From the NCBI RefSeq assembly GCF_008041935.1, contig NZ_VKAC01000012.1:124001-188000 (forward strand): a stretch of DNA of 64,000 nt, in the 5' to 3' direction. The stretch comes from Quadrisphaera setariae. GTDB lineage: Bacteria > Actinomycetota > Actinomycetes > Actinomycetales > Quadrisphaeraceae. Positions 1-12,977 of this stretch are shown one piece after another (position 1 is the stretch's first letter; each line of letters opens with the position of its first letter). The notes under the pieces were generated by a model. That model made no database searches and had not been told where the DNA came from. It worked only from the letters and a program-made list of their open reading frames with translations. Position numbers and translations under genes: made by a program.

Positions 1-22
1 CGCAGCGTGCTGTGAGCGGCAC

Positions 23-763
23 GTGAGCGACAGGGGTCTGACGGGCCGCCAGCCGGGCGCGGTCCAGAACGCGCTGGCGGTGCTGGAGGTGGTGGCCCAC
101 GCCGGCGCCGGTGTCACGGCGAAGGAGGTGGGCGAGCTCGCGCACCTCCCCCCGGCCACCACCTACCGCCTGCTGAACCTGCTGGTGGGCGAGGAGTACC
201 TCATCCGCATGCCGGACCTGCGGGGGTTCGCGCTGGGCCGCAGGGCAGCCGCCCTGACCGGGGCCGCGCCCGAGCCGCGCCTGTCGCGGGCCGCCCGCGA
301 CGAGCTGCGGCGGCTGCGGGGCTCGCTGCGCGTGGGCGTCCACCTCGTGGTGTTCGGCCCGACGGCGCTGCGCTGCGCCGACGTCGACCCCGAGCTGCCC
401 CTGCGCGACCCCGCCCTGCTGGAGCGGCACCTGCACGCGGGGGCGGCGGGCCGGCTGCTGCTGGCCGACCAGCCCGACTGGCGGGAGGTGCACCCGCCGT
501 CGCGGCTGGTCCGCCTCACGGCGTCCACCGCGGTGCGTCCGCACCAGCTTCAGGCGCGGCTGGACGAGACCGCCGAGCGCGGCTGGGCCGCGCAGACGGG
601 TGAGGTCCACGACGACGTCTCCTGCCTCGCCGCGCCCGTGCGCGGCGCCGACGGCGCCCTCGTGGCGGCGGTCGTGCTCAGCGCGCCGCGGCCGCGGCCG
701 CCGGTCGACCACCTCGACGCCGCCCGGGGGTGCGCGGCCGCCCTGGAGCCGCTGCTCGCCTGA
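23..763 (+). CDS. IclR-family transcriptional regulator
   Basis: This 246-residue protein has the IclR layout. Residues about 12-75 form an N-terminal winged helix-turn-helix; the recognition region reads PATTYRLLNLL and is followed by a wing. After it comes a C-terminal effector-binding domain. The GTG start at 23 is the first possible start because an in-frame TGA lies just upstream. No target operon can be assigned: the left neighbour is outside the window and the next gene is an unrelated helicase. IclR proteins usually bind small aromatic or organic acids and act as dimers. The effector domain is shorter and less conserved than in classical members, so the ligand is unknown. Confidence 0.8.
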   Translation: MSDRGLTGRQPGAVQNALAVLEVVAHAGAGVTAKEVGELAHLPPATTYRLLNLLVGEEYLIRMPDLRGFALGRRAAALTGAAPEPRLSRAARDELRRLRGSLRVGVHLVVFGPTALRCADVDPELPLRDPALLERHLHAGAAGRLLLADQPDWREVHPPSRLVRLTASTAVRPHQLQARLDETAERGWAAQTGEVHDDVSCLAAPVRGADGALVAAVVLSAPRPRPPVDHLDAARGCAAALEPLLA

Positions 764-800
764 GGCGCCGTTGTCGGTGGTCGGTGCGACGATCCCGGAC

Positions 801-5726
<4,926 letters not shown>

Positions 5727-5731
5727 GGACG

Positions 5732-5747
5732 CTGAGCGGCGGCTCAG
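5732..5747 (+). terminator. Weak hairpin after lhr
   Basis: CTGAGC-GGCG-GCTCAG forms a 6-bp stem with a 4-base loop just after the lhr stop. A competing 6-bp pairing, GGCGGC at 5738 with GCCGCC at 5753, overlaps it. There is no T-tract, so termination is only a suggestion. Confidence 0.3.
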
Positions 5748-5804
5748 TCAGCGCCGCCTCGCGCTTCGCCGAGACACCACCGTTCTGAGGCGGATGATGG
5801 AGAG

Positions 5805-6380
5805 GTGGAGGTGCTCGTCGGCCTGGGTCTCGCCTCGGCAGCGGGACTGAACGCCTACCTGCCGCTCCTGCTGCTCGGCGCCCTCGCCCGGTTCACCGAC
5901 CTGGTCCCGCTGCCGCCGGAGTGGTCCTGGCTGTCCGACCCGGTCTGCCTCGCCGTGCTCGCAGTGCTCCTGCTGGTCGAGGTGGTGGCGGACAAGATCC
6001 CCGGCGTCGACCACCTCAACGACGTGCTCGGCGCCGTCGTGCGCCCCGCCGCGGGGGGCATCGCCGTCGGCGCTGGCACCGCGAGCACCAGCGGTGACGG
6101 CCAGTGGTGGACCGTCGTCCTCGGCGCCGTCCTCGCCCTCGTCGTCACCGTCGCGAAGTCGGCGGGACGCGCCGCCGTCAACGCGACCACCGTCGGCACC
6201 GGTGCGCCGGTCGCCTCGACGCTGGAGGACGGCGCCAGCCTCGCGCTGTCCCTGTCCGCGCTGCTCGCGCCGGTCCTCGTGCTCGTCGCGCTCGTGGGCG
6301 TCGCCGCCGTGGTCCTCCTGGCGGCGCTGCGCGTGCGTCGACGCCGGGCAGCACCCCCACCTTCGGGATGGATTGTGTAA
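5805..6380 (+). CDS. DUF4126 family membrane protein
   Basis: This 191-residue membrane protein matches the DUF4126 pattern. It has an N-terminal small-residue motif (GLASAAGLNAYLPLL), a conserved middle section (VADKIPGVDHLNDV), several hydrophobic segments and a basic C-terminal tail (RVRRRRAAPPPSGW). Its function is not established. The GTG at 5805 is used; GTG 5811 is an alternative. The stop codon lies inside a near-palindromic AT-rich element (6371-6385), and the EamA transporter starts 10 bases downstream, so transcription may read through. I see no catalytic residues. Confidence 0.75.
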   Translation: MEVLVGLGLASAAGLNAYLPLLLLGALARFTDLVPLPPEWSWLSDPVCLAVLAVLLLVEVVADKIPGVDHLNDVLGAVVRPAAGGIAVGAGTASTSGDGQWWTVVLGAVLALVVTVAKSAGRAAVNATTVGTGAPVASTLEDGASLALSLSALLAPVLVLVALVGVAAVVLLAALRVRRRRAAPPPSGWIV

Positions 6381-6385
6381 CAATC
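6371..6385. promoter_or_regulatory. Candidate GntR/FCD operator
   Basis: GATTGT-GTA-ACAATC is a perfect 6-bp inverted repeat with a 3-base spacer, in an AT-rich island within otherwise very GC-rich DNA. It ends 5 bases before the GTG of the EamA gene, whose partner gene encodes a GntR/FCD repressor. FCD-type GntR proteins commonly bind TTGT...ACAA palindromes, so autoregulation is a reasonable inference. Confidence 0.5.
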
Positions 6386-6390
6386 TTGTC

Positions 6391-7287
6391 GTGACGTCGT
6401 CCGCACGCTCCGTCGTGCTCGTGCTGCTCTCAGCCGTCTGCTTCGGCTCCACGGGCACCGCGGTGGAGCTCGGCGCCCCCGACGCCTCGCCCCTGGCCGT
6501 CGGCGCGGCACGCATCGCCCTCGGCGGCGCGCTGCTCGCGGCCGTGGCGGCGCGGCCCCTCCTGCGCCGGGGCCGCCCCACCGCTCCCCCGCACCGGCTC
6601 GTCGGAGTGGTGGCGGTGGGTGCGCTCGGGGTCGTGGCCTACCAGCCGCTGTTCTTCGCGGGCACGGCCTCGAACGGCGTCGCGGTCGGGGCGGTCGTGG
6701 CGCTGGGCTCCGCGCCGCTGGTGACCGGCCTGCTCGCCTGGCTGCTCGGCGGCGTGCGGCCCAGCCGGCGGTGGGTGGCGGCGACCGCCGTCGCCGTCGT
6801 CGGCCTGGTGGTGCTGGCGGCCAGCTCCGGCGAGGCGGGGGGCGCCTCGCCGCTCGGCCTGGTGGCGTCGGTGGGTGCCGGCGCCAGCTACTCGGTGTTC
6901 GCCCTGGTCACCAAGCACCTCCTCGATGCCGGCTGGACCCCCACCGGCTCCGTCGGCGCCGTCTTCGGCGGGGCAGCGGCGCTCAGCGCGGTCCTGCTGA
7001 TGATCACCGGTGTGCCCACTGGCGCCGGTGACCTCGCCGCGGTGCTCTGGCTCGGCCTGGTCACCACGGCACTGGCCTACGTGCTGTTCTCCACCGGCCT
7101 GCGCGAGCTCACCGCACCCACCGTCGCCACGCTCACGCTGGCGGAGCCGCTCACCGCGACCCTGCTGGGGCTGCTCCTCCTCGGCGAGCACCTCAGCGCC
7201 CTCCAGGCGGTGGCCCTGCTGCTCCTGGCGGTCGGCCTGGCCGTGCTCGCCGTCCCCGCCCGCGGGCGTGGCAGGGTCGCCGCGTGA
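6391..7287 (+). CDS. EamA/DMT-superfamily transporter
   Basis: This 298-residue protein is almost entirely hydrophobic, with about ten predicted membrane helices in two repeated EamA halves. The signature FGSTGTAVELGAP opens the first half, and the second half contains a GLVTTALAYVLFSTGLREL-like stretch. Such proteins export metabolites or amino acids, or import drugs and metabolites. The start is GTG 6391, directly after a candidate operator. Its stop overlaps the start of the GntR regulator by 4 bases (GTGA), so the pair is translationally coupled and the regulator probably controls the transporter. The substrate is unknown. Confidence 0.85.
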   Translation: MTSSARSVVLVLLSAVCFGSTGTAVELGAPDASPLAVGAARIALGGALLAAVAARPLLRRGRPTAPPHRLVGVVAVGALGVVAYQPLFFAGTASNGVAVGAVVALGSAPLVTGLLAWLLGGVRPSRRWVAATAVAVVGLVVLAASSGEAGGASPLGLVASVGAGASYSVFALVTKHLLDAGWTPTGSVGAVFGGAAALSAVLLMITGVPTGAGDLAAVLWLGLVTTALAYVLFSTGLRELTAPTVATLTLAEPLTATLLGLLLLGEHLSALQAVALLLLAVGLAVLAVPARGRGRVAA

Positions 7288-7919
7288 GCTCGCGCCGCGC
7301 CGACGACCTCCACGCCCTGCTCAGGGACCGCGTGCTCTCCGGGGAGCTGCCCCCCGGCACTCCGCTGCGCGAGGAGGCGCTGGCCACCGAGCACGCGGCC
7401 AGCCGCCACACGGTGCGCACGTCCCTGGCGCAGCTCGTGGCCGAGCGGCTGGCCAGCTCCGCGCCGTTCGCCGGGGTGCGGGTGGCCTCGCTCGACGACG
7501 ACGACGTGCGCTCCCTGCAGGACCTGCGCCGCGCCGTCGAGAGCGAGGCGGTCAGGCTGCTGGGCGCCCGGCACGGCAGCGCGTGGCCCGCCGACGTGGT
7601 CGCGGTGCTCGACGAGCGCGCCGACGCGCTCGAGCGCGCCGTGGCGGGGGCCGGGGGTGAGCCGCTGGCGGTGCTGCGCGAGCACGCCGCGCTCCACGAG
7701 GCGCTCGTGGCGGCCGCGGGGTCGCCGCGGTTGACCGAGGCCGCTGCCGCGCTCGGAGCGGAGGTGCGGCTCTTCACCGCCCACCTGCAGCTGCACCGCA
7801 CGCCCGCTGGGCTGGCCAAGCAGCACCGCGCCTACCTGCGCGACGTCCGCGAGCGCGGCGCGGCCGCGGTGCACGAGCACCTCGCGGCGTCGCAGACCGC
7901 GCTGCTCGGAGGCCGGTGA
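7284..7919 (+). CDS. GntR-family transcriptional regulator with FCD domain
   Basis: The 211-residue protein has an N-terminal GntR winged helix (residues about 1-70; LHALLRDRVLSGELPPGTPLREEALA then a recognition helix SRHTVRTSLAQL). An all-helical FCD effector domain follows (ALHEALVAAAGSPRL motif), which in relatives often binds a metal plus a carboxylic acid. The start GTG overlaps the transporter stop. A likely operator, GATTGT-GTA-ACAATC, sits at the transporter start. The convergent cyclase gene begins its 3' end at the very next base after this stop, leaving no room for a separate terminator. Confidence 0.88.
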   Translation: MSSRRADDLHALLRDRVLSGELPPGTPLREEALATEHAASRHTVRTSLAQLVAERLASSAPFAGVRVASLDDDDVRSLQDLRRAVESEAVRLLGARHGSAWPADVVAVLDERADALERAVAGAGGEPLAVLREHAALHEALVAAAGSPRLTEAAAALGAEVRLFTAHLQLHRTPAGLAKQHRAYLRDVRERGAAAVHEHLAASQTALLGGR

Positions 7920-8564
7920 TCAGCCTCCGGTGGCCACAGCGCGCACGGGCGCCCCGTCTCCTCCCGCGAGGGCGAGTGGGAACAGGTGCACGCGCGGGTC
8001 GGTCAGGGCGGAGACGTCGCCGAGCCGGGTGAGGTTCTCCGCGAGGACCCCGCCGGCACCGAGCCAGGCCCGGTGGAAGGGGAGGTCGTCGAGCGGGTCG
8101 GGGCTCAGGGTGTCCACCCCGAGGGTGCGCACGCCAGCGGCGAGCAGCCGCTCGGCGACCGACGGCGCGAGGTGCGGGTGCCGCTCGTAGGCGGCGCTGC
8201 CCCAGTGCGCGTCCCAGCCGGTGCGGACCAGGACGACGACGCCGACCGCCAGGGCCTCGGCGTGAGGGGCGAAGGGCTCCCAGCCGACGCCTGCGCCGGG
8301 GCCGTGGCCACGGGCGTCCACCACGAGCGCGGGCCCGGTGAAGAGGGTGAGGTCCAGCTCGTCGAGGGTGGCCCCGCCGGGCACGACGTGCGAGGGCGCG
8401 TCGACGTGGGTGCCGCTGTGCGAGCCCAGGTGCAGAGCCGTCACGGCGCACCCGTGGGTGCCGAGGTCGAGTGCGGGCGCGAGGGAGACGGCCGGGTCCC
8501 CCGGGTACACCGGCATGCCGGTGGTGACGGGGTGGCTCAGGTCGACGACGCGCACGCGCTGCAT
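7920..8564 (-). CDS. Cyclase / kynurenine-formamidase-like metal hydrolase
   Basis: This 214-residue member of the cyclase (PF04199) family carries the metal-binding signature H49-S-G-T-H53-V-D55-A-P-S-H59. The N-terminal DLSHPVTTGMPVYPGDP motif is also diagnostic. Members include the arylformamidase KynB, isatin hydrolase and polyketide cyclases, all hydrolases that use manganese or zinc. No kynurenine pathway genes lie nearby, so the substrate is open. ATG is preceded by GGAG about 6 bases upstream. The gene diverges from the 302-residue protein gene at 8597 across 32 bases. Confidence 0.82.
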   Translation of the reverse strand: MQRVRVVDLSHPVTTGMPVYPGDPAVSLAPALDLGTHGCAVTALHLGSHSGTHVDAPSHVVPGGATLDELDLTLFTGPALVVDARGHGPGAGVGWEPFAPHAEALAVGVVVLVRTGWDAHWGSAAYERHPHLAPSVAERLLAAGVRTLGVDTLSPDPLDDLPFHRAWLGAGGVLAENLTRLGDVSALTDPRVHLFPLALAGGDGAPVRAVATGG

Positions 8565-8596
8565 CGTCGTCGCTCCGCGCGTGTGATGCTCGTGCC

Positions 8597-9505
8597 GTGC
8601 AGGTGGCGGACTGGCGTGAGCGGACTGCCGCGCACGAGCAGCGCGCCGACGCCCTCACCGCCGCCCGTCGCGAGCGCCGCTCGAGAGCGGGCGGCGGTCA
8701 GGACGCCGTGGACCCCGTTGACGACTTCCTCTACGACTACTACTCCCTGCGTCCCGGCCAGCTGCGGCGGTGGCACCCCGGCGCCGGCGCGGTGCTGGTC
8801 GACGCGGCGGACGCACCGCACCGCGCCTGGCGCTGGTACGCGCAGCGCGAGCAGGACGGCGGGGTGGCCCTCGACGCCGCCGCCTTCGCCGCGGACCGGG
8901 GCCGCACCGTGGCGACCAGCCGCCGGCTGCTCGAGGCGCTCCGCGGTCGACCACCGCACCTGGGGTGCTTCGGGATGCACGAGTGGGCCATGGTCTACCG
9001 CTCCGGTGACGCGGTGGGCGGCCCCAGCACCGGCGGGGCCTCTGCCGGGGGTCGCCGCCACGCCCTGCCCCTGCGCCTGGGACAGGCCGGCGCCGACGCC
9101 GTGGTGGAGGCCCACCCCCTGCGCTGCAGCCACATCGACGCGTTCCGGTTCTTCACCCCCGAGGCCGTGCCCCGCAACGCGGCGGCGCTCACGCGCGAGA
9201 CGCAGGCGGAGACCGACCAGCCCGGGTGCGTCCACGTCACCATGGACGTGCTCCGGCACGCGGTCGCCCTGGGCCCGGCCTGCCCCGGTGAGCTGCTGCT
9301 GGACTGCTTCGAGGCGGCCCGGGCGGCCCGGGAGGTCGACATGCGCGCCTCCCCCTACGACGTGTCCGGGTCGGGCCTGTCACCGATCGCCGTGGAGACC
9401 CGGGACGGCAAGGTCGCCTACGCCGCGGCGCAGCGCGAGCTCGCCGCGGCTGCGGCGCCGCTCCGGGAGCGACTGCTCCGCACGTGCGAGGAGGTCCTGG
9501 GATGA
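8597..9505 (+). CDS. Conserved actinobacterial protein (homologues auto-annotated as 3-methyladenine DNA glycosylase)
   Basis: I recognise this 302-residue protein only as a conserved actinobacterial family. It contains DDFLYDYYSLRPGQLRRWHPG near residues 42-62, a GMHEWAMVYR block near 133, and a HPLRCSHIDAFRFFTPEAVP block in the middle. Databases often label such proteins 3-methyladenine DNA glycosylase; I see no helix-hairpin-helix or AAG-type motif to support that. The conserved His, Asp, Tyr and Trp residues suggest an enzyme. Its stop overlaps the ATG of the hydroxy-acid oxidase (ATGA), and an Nei-type glycosylase follows with an 8-base overlap, so all three form one operon. Confidence 0.6.
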   Translation: MQVADWRERTAAHEQRADALTAARRERRSRAGGGQDAVDPVDDFLYDYYSLRPGQLRRWHPGAGAVLVDAADAPHRAWRWYAQREQDGGVALDAAAFAADRGRTVATSRRLLEALRGRPPHLGCFGMHEWAMVYRSGDAVGGPSTGGASAGGRRHALPLRLGQAGADAVVEAHPLRCSHIDAFRFFTPEAVPRNAAALTRETQAETDQPGCVHVTMDVLRHAVALGPACPGELLLDCFEAARAAREVDMRASPYDVSGSGLSPIAVETRDGKVAYAAAQRELAAAAAPLRERLLRTCEEVLG

Positions 9506-10551
9506 CCACGACGACGGCGCTCTTCGACCGGCTCGAGGCGGAGGCGAGGGCCGAGCTGCCGGCGCACGTCGCGGGGTACGTCGCCGCGACCGCTGGCGCG
9601 GGCCAGTGCCACGCGGAGGGCCTGCGGGACTGGGCCGCGGCGCGGCTGGTGCCCCGCGTGCTCCAGGGCGTCTCCCGCACGGACGCCGAGCTGGCGGCGA
9701 CGACGGTGCTGGGCACGCCTCTGCGCACCCCGGTGCTCGTGGCACCGATGGCGCAGCAGGTGGCCGCCCACCCCCGCGGCGAGGCGGAGACCGCCCGCGC
9801 GGTGGCCGCGGCGGGGTCGCTGCTGGGCGTCTCGACGAACACCGCCGTCCCCTTCGACGAGGTGGCAGTGGCCGGCGCCCCGTGGTGGTACCAGGTCTAC
9901 GTGCTGCGCGACAGGTCGCTCACCGCCGCCCTGGTGGAGCGGGCCGCCGCAGCCGGCGCCACCGCGCTGGTGCTCACCGTCGACACGACGGCGCTCACGC
10001 CCTCAGCGCCGGGCGGGCAGAGCATCGAGCCCACCGAGTGGCCGGCGGGGCCCGGACGGGAGCGCCTCACCGCGCTCACCCAGGCCGACCTCGCCGACCG
10101 GGAGGCCGGCGCCGCGACGCCCGCGCTCGACGTGGGGCTGGAGACCATCGGCTGGCTCGCCGAGCGGACCGGGCTGCCGGTGGTGGTGAAGGGCGTGCTC
10201 CACCCCGACGACGCCCGTGCGTGCGCGCAGGCCGGGGCCGCGGGCGTCGTCGTGAGCACCCACGGCGGACGGCGCCTCGGGGAGTCGGTGACGTCCGCCG
10301 CTGCGCTGCCCGGTGTCGTGGCGGCGGTGCGCTCGGTGGACGCTGGGGTGGAGGTCTACGCCGACTCGGGCGTCCGCAGCGGCGCCGCCGTCGCCTGGGC
10401 GCTGGCGCAGGGAGCCCGCGCCGTGTTCGTGGGTCGGCCCGTCTGGTGGGGCCTGGCGGCGCGCGGCGCCGACGGGGTCGCCGCTGTGCTGGAGGCGTTG
10501 ACCGCGGACGTCGTCACCGCGCTGCGCCAGTGCGGCGACGTGCGTGCCTGA
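9502..10551 (+). CDS. FMN-dependent alpha-hydroxy-acid oxidase/dehydrogenase
   Basis: This 349-residue TIM-barrel flavoenzyme belongs to the glycolate oxidase / L-lactate dehydrogenase / lactate 2-monooxygenase family. Visible motifs are LRTPVLVAPMAQQ, a VVVKGVLHPDDA strand carrying the FMN-contacting Lys, and VSTHGGRRLGE holding the catalytic His and substrate-binding Arg. It oxidises a 2-hydroxy acid to a 2-keto acid; oxidase members release hydrogen peroxide. The start ATG 9502 overlaps the preceding stop. The product gene overlaps the next gene (an Nei-type glycosylase) by 8 bases. The substrate cannot be read from the sequence. Confidence 0.85.
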   Translation: MTTTTALFDRLEAEARAELPAHVAGYVAATAGAGQCHAEGLRDWAAARLVPRVLQGVSRTDAELAATTVLGTPLRTPVLVAPMAQQVAAHPRGEAETARAVAAAGSLLGVSTNTAVPFDEVAVAGAPWWYQVYVLRDRSLTAALVERAAAAGATALVLTVDTTALTPSAPGGQSIEPTEWPAGPGRERLTALTQADLADREAGAATPALDVGLETIGWLAERTGLPVVVKGVLHPDDARACAQAGAAGVVVSTHGGRRLGESVTSAAALPGVVAAVRSVDAGVEVYADSGVRSGAAVAWALAQGARAVFVGRPVWWGLAARGADGVAAVLEALTADVVTALRQCGDVRA

Positions 10552-11407
10552 GGGGGACGTCGTCTGGCGCTCCGCACAACGGCTGCACGCGGCGCTCGCC
10601 GGGCGGGCGCTGGAGCGGAGCGACCTCCGCTGGCCGTCGCTGGCAACCGTCGACCTGCGGGGCCGCGTGGTGGACGAGGTGGTCAGCCGCGGCAAGCACC
10701 TGCTCCTGCGCGTGGGCGACGGGGACGGGACTGACCAGCCGCTGACCCTGCACAGCCACCTGCGGATGGAGGGCTCCTGGCACGTGCACGCCACCGGTCA
10801 GCCGTGGCGCACGGCGAGGGCGGCGCACGGCGTGCGGGCGGTGCTGGCGAACGCCGAGTGGACCGCCGTGGGCCACCGGCTGGGGATGCTCGACCTCGTG
10901 CCCACCGCCGAGGAGGCGCGGCTGGTCGGCCACCTCGGCCCCGACGTCCTCGGGCCCGGCTGGGGGCCGGGAGCCGTGACCCGGGTGGTGGACGCGCTGC
11001 TCGCCCACCCGGGGCGCCACGTCGGAGAGGCGCTGCTCGACCAGCGCGTCCTGGCCGGAGTGGGCACGTACTTCATGGCCGAGGCGCTGTTCCTGCGGGG
11101 GGTCTCACCGTGGACGCCTGCCGGGGAGCTCGGAGAGGACGGGCTGCGCGCGCTCGTCGTGCTGGAGCGGCGGCTGCTGGAGGCCGGGACGCGCGACGTC
11201 GCGCACGGCTCGCTGGGGTACGTCCACGCCCGGTCGGGGCAGCCCTGCCGGCGGTGCGGGACGACGGTGCGCGTGGCCCCCATCGGGGTCGCACCCCAGG
11301 AGAGGTCGGCGTTCTACTGCCCGCGCTGCCAGCCCGGGCCGACCCCCACGGACGGCGGGGCCCCGCAGGCTCCGCTGGGGGCCCGTAGGGAGGTCAGGCG
11401 GCGCTGA
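10544..11407 (+). CDS. nei2: Endonuclease VIII-like DNA glycosylase (Nei2 type)
   Basis: This 287-residue Fpg/Nei-family base-excision enzyme begins MPEGD, so Pro2 is the Schiff-base nucleophile and Glu3 the acid. It has the catalytic Lys region ([10 protein letters not shown]), the helix-two-turn-helix ([20 protein letters not shown]) and a C-terminal zinc finger with two CxxC pairs (CRRCG and CPRC). MPEGDVVW is typical of actinobacterial Nei proteins, which remove oxidised pyrimidines. The GTG start is fixed by the required Pro-Glu terminus and overlaps the oxidase stop by 8 bases. The 3' end overlaps the convergent clgR gene by 14 bases. Confidence 0.88.
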   Translation: MPEGDVVWRSAQRLHAALAGRALERSDLRWPSLATVDLRGRVVDEVVSRGKHLLLRVGDGDGTDQPLTLHSHLRMEGSWHVHATGQPWRTARAAHGVRAVLANAEWTAVGHRLGMLDLVPTAEEARLVGHLGPDVLGPGWGPGAVTRVVDALLAHPGRHVGEALLDQRVLAGVGTYFMAEALFLRGVSPWTPAGELGEDGLRALVVLERRLLEAGTRDVAHGSLGYVHARSGQPCRRCGTTVRVAPIGVAPQERSAFYCPRCQPGPTPTDGGAPQAPLGARREVRRR

Positions 11408-11744
11408 CGAGACCGTCGCGGGTGATGACCACCGGCGGGATGCCGAGGTCGCCCACACCAGCGGCGGGGACGGTGGCGGCGACCGTCGCCGGGACGGGGA
11501 CGGGGAGGCCCTCGGCGGCGGCGACGCGGTCGCTCACGGCGCGCAGCACCGTCGACATCGGCACGGCCAGCGCATCGCAGATCGACGACAGCAGCTCGCT
11601 GGACGCCTCCTTCTGGCCCCGCTCCACCTCGGAGAGGTAGCCCAGGGAGACGCGGGCGGCACCGGAGACCTCGCGCAGGGTGCGGCCCTGCTGCTGACGG
11701 GCGGAGCGCAGCACGTCGCCGATCTCGCGTCGCAGCAGTGGCAC
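11394..11744 (-). CDS. clgR: ClgR, HTH regulator of clp and stress genes
   Basis: This 116-residue XRE-type regulator matches ClgR closely: [53 protein letters not shown]. ClgR activates clpP1P2, clpC and other proteostasis genes in actinobacteria and is itself degraded by Clp. I chose GTG 11744 because GGGAGG lies 6 bases upstream and known ClgR proteins start at this point. An upstream in-frame ATG at 11867 overlaps the cinA stop (TGATG) and would add 41 low-complexity residues. The order ftsK-pgsA-cinA-clgR is conserved among actinobacteria. Here the next gene is nei2, not recX/recA. Confidence 0.88.
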   Translation of the reverse strand: MPLLRREIGDVLRSARQQQGRTLREVSGAARVSLGYLSEVERGQKEASSELLSSICDALAVPMSTVLRAVSDRVAAAEGLPVPVPATVAATVPAAGVGDLGIPPVVITRDGLVSAA

Positions 11745-11866
11745 CTGGCGCCTCCCGTCCGTCGTCGGCGGTGACGCCGAGAGACCACGGTACCCCGTCG
11801 GGGCGGCAGGCGGGCGGCTGGAGGAGGGACGGCGGGTCGGAGGGCGGCGGACCGAGGTGCTGGTCA

Positions 11867-12379
11867 TCAGTTCTTCCAACGCTGGGAGGGCTCTTCTCGT
11901 TCCTCACGGTCGGTGAGCACGCGCGCGAGGAGGTCGAGCGCGCCGCGCACGGCGCCCTCGCGGACGGCGGCGCGGTCACCGGGGAGGCGGAGCACCTCGG
12001 CGGAGACGCCGGCGGCGGTGGACACGGCGACGACGACGGTGCCGGCGGGGTGCCCGTCGTGCGGCCCGGGACCAGCGACGCCCGTGGTGGCCACGCCCAC
12101 GTCAGCCCCGAGCAGACGGGTGACGCCGCTGGCCATGGCCTCGGCGACGGCCCGGTGGACGGGCCCCGTGCGCTCGAGCTGGTCGCTGCTCACGCCGAGG
12201 ACGGAGGACTTCACGTCGGTGGCGTAGGAGACCACCCCCCCGCGCAGGACGTCCGAAGCTCCTGGCACGTCGGCGAGGCGCGCGCTCAGCAGCCCTGCGG
12301 TGAGGGACTCGGCGGTGGCGACGGTGAGGTGCGCCTCGCGCAGCGCCTCGACGACGCGCTCGGGCAGTGCGTCAGGCAC
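11867..12379 (-). CDS. cinA: CinA C-terminal domain protein (nicotinamide-nucleotide amidohydrolase)
   Basis: The 170-residue protein is the amidase half of CinA alone. It has the [22 protein letters not shown] and [17 protein letters not shown] motifs, and [21 protein letters not shown] later on. The family (PncC) deamidates NMN to NaMN in pyridine-nucleotide recycling. The N-terminal MoaB-like domain of full-length CinA is absent, as is common in actinobacteria. It overlaps pgsA by 8 bases and its stop lies one base into a possible upstream clgR ATG, so it belongs to the pgsA-cinA-clgR transcription unit. Confidence 0.9.
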   Translation of the reverse strand: MPDALPERVVEALREAHLTVATAESLTAGLLSARLADVPGASDVLRGGVVSYATDVKSSVLGVSSDQLERTGPVHRAVAEAMASGVTRLLGADVGVATTGVAGPGPHDGHPAGTVVVAVSTAAGVSAEVLRLPGDRAAVREGAVRGALDLLARVLTDREEREEPSQRWKN

Positions 12380-12977
12380 GTCGTCCGCCCTGCACGAGCC
12401 GGTAGGCGCGGACGAGGTAGTCGACGCCCGTGACCAGCGTCACCGCGGCCGCGGCCAGCACGAGCACCAGCAGGGCGCCCTCGACGACGGCGAGCGGGGT
12501 GCCGGACAGCCACGACGACCACGGCAGCAGCAGCAGGCCCGCCGCCGCCACCTGCAGCACCGTCTTGAGCTTGCCGCCCGGGGAGGCGGCGATGACGCCG
12601 TAGCGGATCACCACGAAGCGCAGCAGCGTGATGCCGACCTCGCGGACGAGGATGACCACCGTCACCCACCACCACACCTCGCCGAGCAGCGACAGGCAGA
12701 CGAACACCGCGCCCAGCAGCAGCTTGTCGGCGATGGGGTCGGCGATCTTGCCGAAGTCGGTGACCAGTCCCCGGGCCCGCGCGATGTCACCGTCGATCTT
12801 GTCGGTGATGCTCGCAGCCGCGAACGCTGCGAACGCCCCCAGCCGGAACCACGCGTCGTCGCCGTCGCGGGCCAGCAGCAGCCACACCACCAGCGGCACC
12901 AGCACGATCCGCAGGACCGTGAGGTAGTTGGCGATGTTCCAGGCCGACACCTTCGCCGGCTGGGCTGGCGTGCTCAC
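12372..12977 (-). CDS. pgsA: CDP-diacylglycerol--glycerol-3-phosphate 3-phosphatidyltransferase
   Basis: This 201-residue integral membrane enzyme carries the complete CDP-alcohol phosphatidyltransferase signature DG-x2-AR-x8-G-x3-D-x3-D around residues 61-84 (DGDIAR...DFGKIADPIADK). The other hydrophobic segments make up the rest of the six-helix fold. It makes phosphatidylglycerol phosphate, the precursor of phosphatidylglycerol and cardiolipin. The start overlaps the rimO stop (4 bases), and its 3' end overlaps cinA, placing it mid-operon. The neighbourhood corresponds to the pgsA3 position in mycobacteria. Confidence 0.92.
   Translation of the reverse strand: MSTPAQPAKVSAWNIANYLTVLRIVLVPLVVWLLLARDGDDAWFRLGAFAAFAAASITDKIDGDIARARGLVTDFGKIADPIADKLLLGAVFVCLSLLGEVWWWVTVVILVREVGITLLRFVVIRYGVIAASPGGKLKTVLQVAAAGLLLLPWSSWLSGTPLAVVEGALLVLVLAAAAVTLVTGVDYLVRAYRLVQGGRRA

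Noticed and set aside
8597-9505. Assignment as a genuine 3-methyladenine DNA glycosylase
   Set aside because: The label is common for homologues but I see no glycosylase fold motif, so I keep the function open.
7986-10745. 919-codon plus-strand open frame across the cyclase and following genes
   Set aside because: It is antisense to or out of frame with four supported genes and is low-complexity Arg/Gly sequence.
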